Below, piece after piece: positions 1-5,427 of a DNA stretch of 5,427 nucleotides. Source of the stretch: Burkholderiaceae bacterium. GTDB lineage: Bacteria; Pseudomonadota; Gammaproteobacteria; Burkholderiales; Burkholderiaceae_C. The notes beneath the pieces were generated by a model. It saw only the letters and a list, made by a program, of their open reading frames with translations. It was not told where the DNA came from and ran no database searches. How positions within the stretch are numbered: position 1 is the stretch's first letter; each line of letters starts with the position of its first letter. The position numbers were made by a program, and so were the translations under genes. The stretch is from the NCBI GenBank assembly GCA_023262645.1, contig JALRAA010000114.1:269-5695 (forward strand), read 5' to 3'.

Positions 1-335
1 ATGCTGGTGCGATACATACGGCTACCATCACTGAGCCAAATGCAAAAAATTCATATCGTGAATTGAGCGGGTTTGATTACACAAAATCAAATATCCCTCA
101 ATTTTTTATTCACCATAAAAATGATCCTTGTTATTTGACTACTTATGGTTCAGCTAAAACCATTTCTCAAAAATTCAATGTTCCTCTGGTTACAGTGACC
201 GGGGGTAGCGAGTTTGAGGGACCCCCTTGCAAAGCATTTACCGAGCATGGTTTTCGCGGTAAAGAACGGGAAGTGATGAAAGCGATTGCCGAGATCATCA
301 TGGCGGGCAAGGTAAGTCAAACTGAAATCAATTGA
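1..335 (+). CDS. alpha/beta hydrolase, C-terminal part (5' end outside window)
   Basis: The frame is open from base 3 at the left edge to the TGA at 333-335, so this is the last ~110 codons of a longer gene; the in-frame TTG at 63 is not a convincing start because coding-like sequence continues upstream. Seen: a hydrophobic strand followed by HHKNDPC, with the Asp codon at 123-125, then GGSEFEGPPCKAFTEHGFRG, with the His codon at 246-248, and a final amphipathic helix. This is the layout of the end of an alpha/beta hydrolase fold, where an acid after the penultimate strand and a late His complete the catalytic triad. The nucleophile elbow lies outside the window, so substrate and signal peptide cannot be judged. 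GC is 41% over bases 1-300, lower than the genes to the right. Family assignment is fairly sure; substrate is unknown. Confidence 0.75.
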   Translation, partial: AGAIHTATITEPNAKNSYRELSGFDYTKSNIPQFFIHHKNDPCYLTTYGSAKTISQKFNVPLVTVTGGSEFEGPPCKAFTEHGFRGKEREVMKAIAEIIMAGKVSQTEIN

Positions 336-355
336 TCTTGACAACTCCGATACGC

Positions 356-913
356 ATGAAAGACTACGCAAGCACCCCTGACAACTTGCCTGTGCCACTT
401 GATGACGGCGCAACAGACCATGTGGTCGGAATGACATTGCCTTCGGTCATGTTGGATTCCACGCAAGGTGGCGCAGTGGATTTGTCGACTTTGTCAGGTT
501 ATGTGGTGGTGTATTGCTATCCCATGACCGGGCAGCCGGGAGTGCCCTTGCCTGAAGGCTGGGACGACATACCGGGTGCGCGCGGTTGCACCCCGCAAAA
601 CATGTGCTACCGCGATCACTATGCAGAATTTCAGGCTTTGGGTGCACAGGTGTTTGGACTGAGTGTGCAATCGACGGCTTACCAACAAGAGATGGCCGAG
701 CGCCTGCAATTGCCTTTCGCGGTGTTGAGTGATCACCTTTTGGCGTTTGCCCATGGTTTGCGTTTGCCTTTGTTTCAAGCGGCGGGCATGCAACTCATCA
801 AGCGTTTGACCTTGATTGCCAAGGACGGCAAAGTGGTGGCGGTCAAATACCCCATCTTCCCCAGCAACAGCGACGCTTCATGGGTGTTGTATTGGTTGGG
901 CAAACAAACCTGA
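356..913 (+). CDS. peroxiredoxin-like (AhpC/TSA, thioredoxin-fold) protein
   Basis: A 185-residue protein of the peroxiredoxin/redoxin superfamily, probably a cytoplasmic thiol peroxidase reducing hydroperoxides with electrons from a thioredoxin-like partner. Seen: a thioredoxin-fold strand (VVVYCYP, about 50-56), then a loop with PEGWDDIPGARG, then GCTPQNMCYRD with Cys78 and Cys84, followed by FGLSVQ, LPFAVLSD and the R-LTLIAKDGKV strand. Arg150 sits where peroxiredoxins carry their conserved Arg. The GCT-x-x-x-C-x-RD pattern resembles BCP/PrxQ, but the loop before Cys78 is longer and the usual PxxxTxxC spacing is lost. I infer that Cys78 is peroxidatic and Cys84 resolving. No signal peptide. 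I chose ATG 356; an in-frame TTG at 332 overlaps the hydrolase stop and would add eight residues. Neither start has a clear Shine-Dalgarno. It lies 20 bases after the hydrolase gene and may share its transcript. Confidence 0.82.
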   Translation: MKDYASTPDNLPVPLDDGATDHVVGMTLPSVMLDSTQGGAVDLSTLSGYVVVYCYPMTGQPGVPLPEGWDDIPGARGCTPQNMCYRDHYAEFQALGAQVFGLSVQSTAYQQEMAERLQLPFAVLSDHLLAFAHGLRLPLFQAAGMQLIKRLTLIAKDGKVVAVKYPIFPSNSDASWVLYWLGKQT

Positions 914-923
914 TGCTTGTTTG
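901..923. terminator. AT-rich inverted repeat between convergent genes, possible weak terminator
   Basis: Perfect 7-base arms CAAACAA (901-907) and TTGTTTG (917-923) flank a 9-base loop. The repeat spans the peroxiredoxin stop codon and sits just before the stop of the convergent endonuclease gene. It has only two G-C pairs and no T-run on either strand, so it would be weak at best. It is the only hairpin I see in this short convergent junction. Confidence 0.2.
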
Positions 924-928
924 ATGGG

Positions 929-1759
929 TCAGCTCGTCGTTTGCAGATCATCGCCAGCCGGTTCAATCGCCAGTGTTTGCAGCAGCACGGGTTTGACCAA
1001 GATGTGATAGCTGTCAGCGTCAAATCCCGCAAACCCTTTCCGTCTTTCTAACCATGTGCCTGTTTGTGAACACCATGTGCCTTGGTAGGCCCAATGGTTG
1101 ATCAGGTGCTTTTGCACCCAGTCGCCTCGCTGTTCAACCAAATGCACGGCGCCTGGAAATGGCCACGTGTGAATTTGTATGCCCTCTAGCGCCTGGAGCA
1201 ATCGATCGTCATGCGCTGTGCGTGGCTCATGGCCTGTGCAGGCCCCGGCACATTGGCGGATTTGCCAGCCAAAACAACCCCGTGGGTTGGTCTTTTCAAG
1301 CCCCAACATTTGCAAACACAATCGGTGTTGTTGTGCCAAAGATTGCAATTTTTGGCGCACGGCATGGCGGGAAGAAAACAAACCATAAAGCTGTGGTGTT
1401 TGTCCGAATGCCACGGTTTGTTCGTCGACCACCGCAGTTTGCCAACTGTCGTTCTTGCGTACCAATTGCAAGCTACATAGTTTCTTGATACGCCGTAACC
1501 GCTGGTTGTACAAAGGACTTTGTGTTTTGATCAGATGCGATTCCAACAACAAAGCACCAATTTCCCCAGCCGTCTCGATGGCTTCTATGCGTCGGGTCTG
1601 GGCCAGCATGCGTGCCTCATCGGGATTGCGCAAATGCGACTGCACGCGTGAACGGATATCGACGCTTTTTCCGATGTAAAGCGGTAATTTGCCGTCGCCA
1701 TGAAACACGTACACCCCCGGAGCACGGGGTAAATCGCAGACTTGCTCTCCAAGTGTCAC
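929..1759 (-). CDS. cho: Cho-type excinuclease (UvrC N-terminal GIY-YIG homologue)
   Basis: A 276-residue stand-alone homologue of the UvrC 3'-incision half. In E. coli, Cho (about 295 residues) works with UvrA and UvrB in nucleotide excision repair, cutting 3' of a lesion a few bases farther out than UvrC. Seen: PGVYVF (about 14-19) and LYIGKS (27-32) form the GIY-YIG core; Arg36 and Arg38 follow; LLLESHLIK places the metal-binding Glu at 73 and SPLYN the Asn at 85. Next comes QRLRRIKKLCSLQL, and a Cys cluster RGCFGWQIRQCAGAC (Cys162, 170, 174) of the kind found in this family. There is no exonuclease domain, so it is not a DnaQ-Cho fusion. I start it at GTG 1759-1757, which overlaps the preceding lipoprotein stop as GTGA. 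The frame is open up to an ATG at 1924, but that extension lies inside the lipoprotein gene and reads as low-complexity shadow sequence. No clear Shine-Dalgarno, so translational coupling is likely. Confidence 0.88.
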   Translation of the reverse strand: MTLGEQVCDLPRAPGVYVFHGDGKLPLYIGKSVDIRSRVQSHLRNPDEARMLAQTRRIEAIETAGEIGALLLESHLIKTQSPLYNQRLRRIKKLCSLQLVRKNDSWQTAVVDEQTVAFGQTPQLYGLFSSRHAVRQKLQSLAQQHRLCLQMLGLEKTNPRGCFGWQIRQCAGACTGHEPRTAHDDRLLQALEGIQIHTWPFPGAVHLVEQRGDWVQKHLINHWAYQGTWCSQTGTWLERRKGFAGFDADSYHILVKPVLLQTLAIEPAGDDLQTTS

Positions 1760-2400
1760 AGCGATTCGATGGTCAACTTTCTGAACTTGACCACGCCCTT
1801 GTTGTATTGCAAAGCGATCGGCCCGGCATCGGTGTGTGTGCTGTCGTTGGTATCGACCGTGGTTTGGCCGTTGAGCACCAAAGTCATGCGTGTTCCCACC
1901 ACCGTGATGTCGTAGGTGTTCCATTGACCGCCTGTTTTCAAATTGGGTTGTACCAATGACTTGGCCACACCCACGATGGTGCCCGTGCCGTAGCTTGCAT
2001 CAGGGCGTTTGTCGTAAATATTGGCTTCATATGCGGTTTTGTCATTGATCACCAGTGGGTCGGTGCAGCGAAAAAAGATGCCACTGTTGGCTTCTTCATC
2101 TACCCAAAATTCAGCCACCAAATGAAAGTTTTGATAGCTGTTGCGCGTGATCAAAAAACCATCGCCCAACTCGGCTTGCACCAAACCGTCTTGCAGTCGC
2201 CAATTGGCGTTGCCCACCAATTTCCATGCGTTCAAATCTTTGCCATTGATCAACGCAGTACCGCGCGTCGAAGCGTATGGGCTGAGGCTTTGGCGAGCAG
2301 TTTGTGTCCAATCTTCCAGCGTGCTGCACCCTTGCAAAACCACACAAACGAAGGACAAACCGATGAGGCGCAAGCGGTGGTGATTGAAAAGAATGTGCAT
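1756..2400 (-). CDS. DUF1080 (3-keto-disaccharide hydrolase-like) lipoprotein
   Basis: A 214-residue predicted lipoprotein with one DUF1080 domain (Pfam PF06439), a concanavalin-like jelly-roll fold. Some relatives act on 3-keto sugars; most are uncharacterised. Seen: basic start, hydrophobic stretch (about 11-22) and lipobox LQGC with Cys25; Ser26 follows rather than Asp, which fits outer-membrane sorting in Gram-negatives. The domain runs from about 48 to 214: ALINGKDLNAWK, the strand pair around DGLVQAELGDGFLIT, FHLVAEFWVDEEANSGIFFRC, YEANIYD, QWNTYDITVVGTRMTLVLNG and GPIALQYNKGVVKFRKLTI. These are the usual DUF1080 blocks in the usual order. The start is ATG 2400, set by an AAGGA seven bases upstream and by the signal peptide; an in-frame ATG at 2442 would add 14 residues before it. 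Its stop overlaps the start of cho by four bases. Fold and lipidation are well supported; the substrate is not known. Confidence 0.88.
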   Translation of the reverse strand: MHILFNHHRLRLIGLSFVCVVLQGCSTLEDWTQTARQSLSPYASTRGTALINGKDLNAWKLVGNANWRLQDGLVQAELGDGFLITRNSYQNFHLVAEFWVDEEANSGIFFRCTDPLVINDKTAYEANIYDKRPDASYGTGTIVGVAKSLVQPNLKTGGQWNTYDITVVGTRMTLVLNGQTTVDTNDSTHTDAGPIALQYNKGVVKFRKLTIESL

Positions 2401-2407
2401 GGTCAGA

Positions 2408-2412
2408 TCCTT
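2408..2412 (-). promoter_or_regulatory. ribosome binding site of the DUF1080 lipoprotein gene
   Basis: On the minus strand, AAGGA lies seven bases before ATG 2400. It is the clearest Shine-Dalgarno in the window and decides the lipoprotein start in favour of 2400 over the upstream in-frame ATG at 2442. Confidence 0.7.
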
Positions 2413-2435
2413 GGGGAAACAGTGTGACGGGTTGG

Positions 2436-2451
2436 TGCCCATTCATGGGCA
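2436..2451. promoter_or_regulatory. interrupted palindrome, candidate operator or 5' UTR hairpin
   Basis: TGCCCAT and ATGGGCA arms flank a 2-base centre (TC). The dyad lies 36-51 bases upstream of the lipoprotein start and about 100 bases upstream of hisC. The spacing suits a dimeric repressor site. As RNA it could form a 5-pair GC-rich stem with a six-base loop. No known regulator motif was recognised. Confidence 0.3.
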
Positions 2452-2504
2452 GGCAAGCAATGGAATGCTGGATTCTGCACTGACTCAGCGACCCGGTTAA
2501 CAAA

Positions 2505-2526
2505 CCTTGCATATCGAGGCTTTTTT
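2505..2526 (+). terminator. weak terminator-like hairpin upstream of hisC
   Basis: CCTTG (2505-2509) can pair with CGAGG (2515-2519), including one G-T wobble, around the five-base loop CATAT. One base later comes a run of six T (2521-2526). The stem is short for a real terminator. It sits just upstream of the hisC -10 box, so it could stop rightward read-through into the his genes. No His-rich leader peptide is encoded in the gap, which argues against classical his attenuation. Confidence 0.25.
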
Positions 2527-2540
2527 ACGCTGACCATGCT

Positions 2541-2546
2541 TATAAT
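2541..2546 (+). promoter_or_regulatory. -10 box of a candidate hisC promoter
   Basis: A perfect TATAAT ends 11 bases before the hisC ATG. A TG lies two bases upstream (2537-2538), close to an extended -10. No good TTGACA-like -35 stands at 16-18 bases; the region there is GGCTTTT. Transcription would begin at about 2552-2555, leaving a leader of only 3-6 bases. It is the only consensus -10 I noticed in the gap, and the hisC-hisB-hisH-hisA group needs a promoter here. Confidence 0.5.
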
Positions 2547-2558
2547 TTGTGCACACAA
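2547..2558. promoter_or_regulatory. short dyad over the hisC transcription/translation start
   Basis: TTGTG and CACAA arms flank a CA centre, with a perfect TGTGCACA inside (2548-2555). It covers the presumed transcription start and the first base of the hisC ATG. A protein bound here could block transcription initiation. It is short enough to arise by chance, so this is only a candidate site. Confidence 0.15.
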
Positions 2559-3655
2559 TGAGCTATTTGAAACACATCCGCCAAGACCTGCAAGACATGC
2601 AGGCCTATACCGTGCAAAACGCCACGGGCATGGTCAAACTGGATGCCATGGAAAACCCATTCCCCTTGCCTGAACGACTGCAGGCGTTGTTGGGTGAGCA
2701 ATTGGGCAAGGTGGCAGTTAACCGTTATCCGGGCAGCCGCATCGAAGATTTGAAACACGCCATTGCACAACATGTGGGCTTGCCTGATGCTTATGCATTG
2801 GTATTGGGCAATGGTTCAGACGAGTTGATTTCCTTGTTGTCCATGGCCTGCCAGATGCCCGGTGCGAGTGTGCTGGCACCCGAACCGGGTTTTGTGATGT
2901 ACGCCATGAGCGCGAAATTGCAGGGTCTTCACTACATACCCGTGTCCTTGCGAGATGATTTTGAGTTGGATGAACCGGCCATGGTGGACGCCATCCGCAC
3001 GCACCAACCCGCTATCGTTTACTTGGCTTATCCCAACAACCCCACTGCCAATTTGTGGGATGTTGCGGTGATCAAGCGATTGATTGCGCAAGTCTCGGCC
3101 TATGGCGGATGGGTGGTGATGGACGAGGCCTACCAACCTTTCTCGCCCGAGACTTGGTTGCATGAAATCAAACGCGATCCCCATGCCAATGCGCAGGTGC
3201 TGTTGATGCGCACGCTGTCCAAATTTGGTTTAGCGGGGGTGCGCATCGGTTACATGTTGGGGCGCGCTAACGTGATTGCGCAGTTGGACAAAATCCGCCC
3301 GCCCTACAACATCAGCGTATTGAACGCCGAATGCGCGTTGTTTGCGTTGTCACATGCTCAGGTGTTTGAACAACAAGCCGCTGACATTTGCCATGAACGT
3401 GCTCGCGTTTCGAAGCAACTCGCAACCATGGCGGGCGTCACCGTTTTTCCCAGCCAAGCCAACATGTTTTTGATCCGTTTGCAAGGCGATGAAAACGTGG
3501 CTACCCGTGTTTTTGAAGCCTTGCGCCAAAAACATATTCTGGTCAAGAACATTTCTAAAATGCACCCCGTGCTTCACCATTGCTTGCGAGTCACTGTGGG
3601 CACGTCTTCAGAAAACGACCAATTTCTCTCGGCCCTACAAGAAGTGCTGGCTTGA
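2558..3655 (+). CDS. hisC: histidinol-phosphate aminotransferase
   Basis: A 365-residue, PLP-dependent fold type I (class I/II) aminotransferase, cytoplasmic, converting imidazole-acetol phosphate and glutamate to histidinol phosphate and 2-oxoglutarate. Seen: VNRYPG (54-59), LGNGSDELI (83-91), YPNNPT (158-163), the DEAY motif with Asp189 and Tyr192, TLSKFGLAGVRIGY with PLP-binding Lys222 and Arg229, and LRVTVGT with Arg344 for the substrate carboxylate. The length is typical. I chose ATG 2558; an in-frame GTG at 2549 would add three residues but falls before the transcription start expected from the TATAAT at 2541. There is no Shine-Dalgarno, in line with a near-leaderless message. It heads the rightward his cluster and is divergent from the lipoprotein-cho pair; hisB begins 28 bases after its stop. 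Many betaproteobacteria have hisG and hisD before hisC, and these are absent here. Confidence 0.96.
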   Translation: MSYLKHIRQDLQDMQAYTVQNATGMVKLDAMENPFPLPERLQALLGEQLGKVAVNRYPGSRIEDLKHAIAQHVGLPDAYALVLGNGSDELISLLSMACQMPGASVLAPEPGFVMYAMSAKLQGLHYIPVSLRDDFELDEPAMVDAIRTHQPAIVYLAYPNNPTANLWDVAVIKRLIAQVSAYGGWVVMDEAYQPFSPETWLHEIKRDPHANAQVLLMRTLSKFGLAGVRIGYMLGRANVIAQLDKIRPPYNISVLNAECALFALSHAQVFEQQAADICHERARVSKQLATMAGVTVFPSQANMFLIRLQGDENVATRVFEALRQKHILVKNISKMHPVLHHCLRVTVGTSSENDQFLSALQEVLA

Positions 3656-3683
3656 GGGCGGGTCCACTCCAACATACCAACCT

Positions 3684-4277
3684 ATGACACAACGCATTGC
3701 CCAAGTCAGTCGCGACACCAAAGAAACACAAATCCAAGTCAGGGTCAATCTCGACGGCACTGGCCTGTCTGAGTTGTCTACGGGCATCGGTTTTTTTGAC
3801 CACATGCTTGATCAAATCGCGCGTCACGGATTGATCGACCTCAGCATCCAAGCCACCGGCGACTTGCACATCGACGGCCACCACACCGTGGAAGATGTGG
3901 GCATCACTTTGGGCCAAGCGGTGGCGCAAGCGGTCGGCGATAAAAAAGGCATACGCCGTTATGGGCATGCTTATGTTCCCTTGGACGAAGCGCTCAGCCG
4001 AGTGGTGGTCGATTTTTCAGGCCGCCCAGGCTTGGAAATGCACGTGCCGTTCAAAAGCGGCATGATCGGACATTTCGACTCTCAACTGGCGTTTGAATTT
4101 TTTCAAGGCTTCGTCAACCATGCTTTCGTGACCTTGCACATCGACAATTTGCGAGGCGAAAACGCGCACCATCAGGCCGAAACCGTGTTCAAGGCGTTTG
4201 GTCGCGCATTGCGTGCTGCGGTTGAACTCGATGCACGTTCCGTCGGCGTGATTCCTTCGACCAAAGGCTCTCTCTAA
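3684..4277 (+). CDS. hisB: imidazoleglycerol-phosphate dehydratase
   Basis: A 197-residue enzyme that dehydrates imidazoleglycerol phosphate to imidazole-acetol phosphate, the HisC substrate. Family members form 24-subunit, manganese-dependent assemblies. Seen: two homologous halves with GIGFFDHML (His40), the metal-binding GHHTVED (His66, His67, Glu70), YGHAYVPLDEA (93-103), FFQGF (139-143) and the second metal set AHHQAE (His162, His163, Glu166). The length matches the single-function dehydratase; there is no HAD histidinol-phosphatase domain as in the fused E. coli HisB, so that step must come from another gene. The start is ATG 3684; the frame is open farther upstream, but only as a shadow inside hisC. 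No Shine-Dalgarno is seen within 20 bases of the ATG. hisH follows nine bases after the stop, which indicates co-transcription. Confidence 0.97.
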   Translation: MTQRIAQVSRDTKETQIQVRVNLDGTGLSELSTGIGFFDHMLDQIARHGLIDLSIQATGDLHIDGHHTVEDVGITLGQAVAQAVGDKKGIRRYGHAYVPLDEALSRVVVDFSGRPGLEMHVPFKSGMIGHFDSQLAFEFFQGFVNHAFVTLHIDNLRGENAHHQAETVFKAFGRALRAAVELDARSVGVIPSTKGSL

Positions 4278-4286
4278 AGACTTCCC

Positions 4287-4940
4287 ATGCCCAGTGTTGC
4301 AGTCATTGATTACGGCATGGGCAATTTGCGCTCGGTGGCGCAAGCGGTGATGGCAGCAGCGCACGGCAGTGGCGTCGATGTGACCATCACCGCAGACCCG
4401 AAACAAGTGCTTGCCGCCGATCGCGTGGTTTTGCCCGGCCAAGGCGCCATGCGTGACTGCATGCGCGAACTGCACGAGTCGGGCTTGAAGGAGGCCGTGC
4501 TGCATGCCGCGGCCCACAAGCCCTTGATGGGTGTGTGCGTGGGCATGCAAATGTTGCTGGACCACAGCGCGGAAGGCGATGCAACAGGCACAGCGTGCTT
4601 GGGGCTGATACCCGGGGAAGTGGTCAAGTTCGAGCTCAAAGGTCAACACCAAGCCGACGGCAGCCGCTTCAAGGTACCCCAAATGGGGTGGAACCGGGTG
4701 CGACAAACCAGCCCGCACGCCTTGTGGTCTGGTGTGCCCGATAACAGTTATTTCTACTTTGTACACAGTTTTTACGCGCGGCCGTTAGATGTGCGCCACA
4801 CCGCCGGGCAAACCGATTACGGCCAGCCCTTTACCTCGGCAATTTCAAGGGATAATATTTTTGCAACCCAGTTTCACCCTGAAAAAAGCGCTGACATGGG
4901 CCTGATGCTTTATCGAAATTTTTTGTCATGGTCGCCTTGA
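4287..4940 (+). CDS. hisH: imidazole glycerol phosphate synthase, glutamine amidotransferase subunit
   Basis: A 217-residue class I (triad) glutamine amidotransferase. HisH frees ammonia from glutamine and channels it into its partner HisF, which turns PRFAR into imidazoleglycerol phosphate and AICAR. Seen: IDYGMGNLRSV near the N-terminus, PGQGAM (50-55) at the oxyanion strand, nucleophile Cys84 in GVCVGMQML, PQMGWN (131-136), YFYFVHS (155-161), and His197 and Glu199 in QFHPEKS. The triad is complete and the length is near normal. The ATG lies nine bases after hisB, with only a poor AAAGA as possible ribosome binding site, so coupling to hisB translation is plausible. hisF is not in the window; it is expected after hisA. 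Confidence 0.96.
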   Translation: MPSVAVIDYGMGNLRSVAQAVMAAAHGSGVDVTITADPKQVLAADRVVLPGQGAMRDCMRELHESGLKEAVLHAAAHKPLMGVCVGMQMLLDHSAEGDATGTACLGLIPGEVVKFELKGQHQADGSRFKVPQMGWNRVRQTSPHALWSGVPDNSYFYFVHSFYARPLDVRHTAGQTDYGQPFTSAISRDNIFATQFHPEKSADMGLMLYRNFLSWSP

Positions 4941-4976
4941 CCCACCTTTGTCTTTTGACCGCCACCACTCTTTCTT

Positions 4977-5427
4977 ATGTTGCTCATTCCTGCGATTGAC
5001 CTGAAAGACGGTCATTGTGTGCGCCTCAAACAAGGCGATATGGACCAGTCCACCGTGTTCAGCGACAACCCGGCCGACATGGCGTTGCAGTGGGTGGCCA
5101 AAGGCGCCAGACGCTTGCACTTGGTGGATCTCAACGGCGCATTCGCCGGCAAACCCCAAAATTACAGTGCCATTCGCAGCATTTTGAAGGCGGTCGGAGA
5201 CGATATTCCCGTTCAGCTTGGCGGCGGTATCCGCGACTTGGACACGATTGAAAAATACATAGACGGCGGCGTGCGCTACATCATCATCGGTACCGCTGCC
5301 GTGAAAAACCCCGGCTTTTTACAAGACGCTTGCAGTGCGTTCGGTGGCCACATCATCGTCGGGCTAGACGCCAAGGACGGTAAAGTCGCCACTGACGGTT
5401 GGAGCAAGATGACCGGCCACGAAGTGG
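4977..5427 (+). CDS. hisA: ProFAR isomerase (phosphoribosylformimino-AICAR-P isomerase), 3' end outside window
   Basis: The first 150 codons of a (beta/alpha)8-barrel isomerase that converts ProFAR to PRFAR, the substrate of HisH-HisF, by an Amadori rearrangement. Full-length HisA is about 245 residues, so roughly 60% is present. Seen: LIPAIDLKDG with catalytic base Asp8, CVRLKQGD, LHLVDLNGAFAG (47-58), phosphate-binding QLGGGIRD (80-87), YIIIGTAAVKNP (101-112) and VGLDAKDGKVAT with the second catalytic Asp at 131. The frame is intact to the edge. The start is ATG 4977, 36 bases after hisH. The stretch before it is pyrimidine-rich (ACCACTCTTTCTT) with no Shine-Dalgarno and no hairpin. The mapping of Asp8 and Asp131 to the catalytic pair follows from the conserved family motifs. 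Confidence 0.96.
   Translation, partial: MLLIPAIDLKDGHCVRLKQGDMDQSTVFSDNPADMALQWVAKGARRLHLVDLNGAFAGKPQNYSAIRSILKAVGDDIPVQLGGGIRDLDTIEKYIDGGVRYIIIGTAAVKNPGFLQDACSAFGGHIIVGLDAKDGKVATDGWSKMTGHEV

Noticed and set aside
63..65. TTG as the start of a 90-residue hydrolase-like protein
   Set aside because: The frame is open to the window edge with coding-like sequence, and the fold needs upstream strands and a nucleophile, so this is a truncated gene, not a small one.
1159..1488. Plus-strand open frames opposite cho
   Set aside because: Several overlapping frames with Cys- and Trp-rich, domain-free translations; they are antisense shadows of cho.
1760..1924. N-terminal extension of the cho frame up to an ATG at 1924
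   Set aside because: It would lie almost wholly inside the DUF1080 coding sequence, is rich in His, Arg and Gln like a shadow frame, and would make the protein longer than Cho with no matching domain. GTG 1759 fits the GIY-YIG N-terminus and the 4-base overlap.
2401..2557. his attenuator with a His-rich leader peptide
   Set aside because: No run of His codons and no pair of alternative hairpins is seen in the gap; the -10 box right at hisC leaves no room for a leader.
4017..4766. Long minus-strand open frame opposite hisB-hisH
   Set aside because: The translation is His- and Arg-rich without any domain pattern and lies opposite two confidently identified genes; it is a shadow frame.
4830..4856. 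Promoter-like TTTACC and GATAAT inside the end of hisH, which could drive hisA
   Set aside because: The spacer is only 15 bases, the -35 matches at four of six positions, and the genes are packed as one operon. The stretch is explained by hisH coding.

Overview
The window carries ordinary chromosomal genes of a Gram-negative bacterium, most likely a betaproteobacterium of the order Burkholderiales. Three things point there: the hisC-hisB-hisH-hisA order with a short single-function HisB, the character of the proteins, and a mid-50s GC content (45-65% in the 60-base lines I counted) with heavy TTG leucine use. The genus cannot be fixed from this sequence. No RNA gene, insertion sequence, CRISPR array or phage gene was seen, and I found no convincing new biological system.

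Left part (1-913, + strand): the 3' end of an alpha/beta hydrolase gene that starts outside the window, then a complete gene for a peroxiredoxin-like thiol protein. The hydrolase end is clearly poorer in GC (41% over bases 1-300) than what follows.

Middle (929-2400, - strand): a two-gene unit read leftwards. A DUF1080 lipoprotein is followed by a stand-alone Cho-type GIY-YIG repair endonuclease, joined by a 4-base GTGA stop/start overlap. Its 3' end meets the peroxiredoxin gene head-on with only 15 bases between them.

The 157-base divergent gap (2401-2557) is the main regulatory region. It holds a good ribosome binding site and a 16-base dyad on the lipoprotein side. On the his side it holds a weak terminator-like hairpin and a consensus TATAAT box so close to hisC that the transcript would be almost leaderless.

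Right part (2558-5427, + strand): hisC, hisB, hisH and the first 150 codons of hisA, tightly packed with gaps of 28, 9 and 36 bases. They encode histidine pathway enzymes: HisA isomerises ProFAR, HisH supplies ammonia to the HisF synthase, HisB dehydrates imidazoleglycerol phosphate and HisC transaminates the product. hisF would be expected just past the right edge. hisG and hisD are not upstream of hisC, so the pathway genes are split in this genome.
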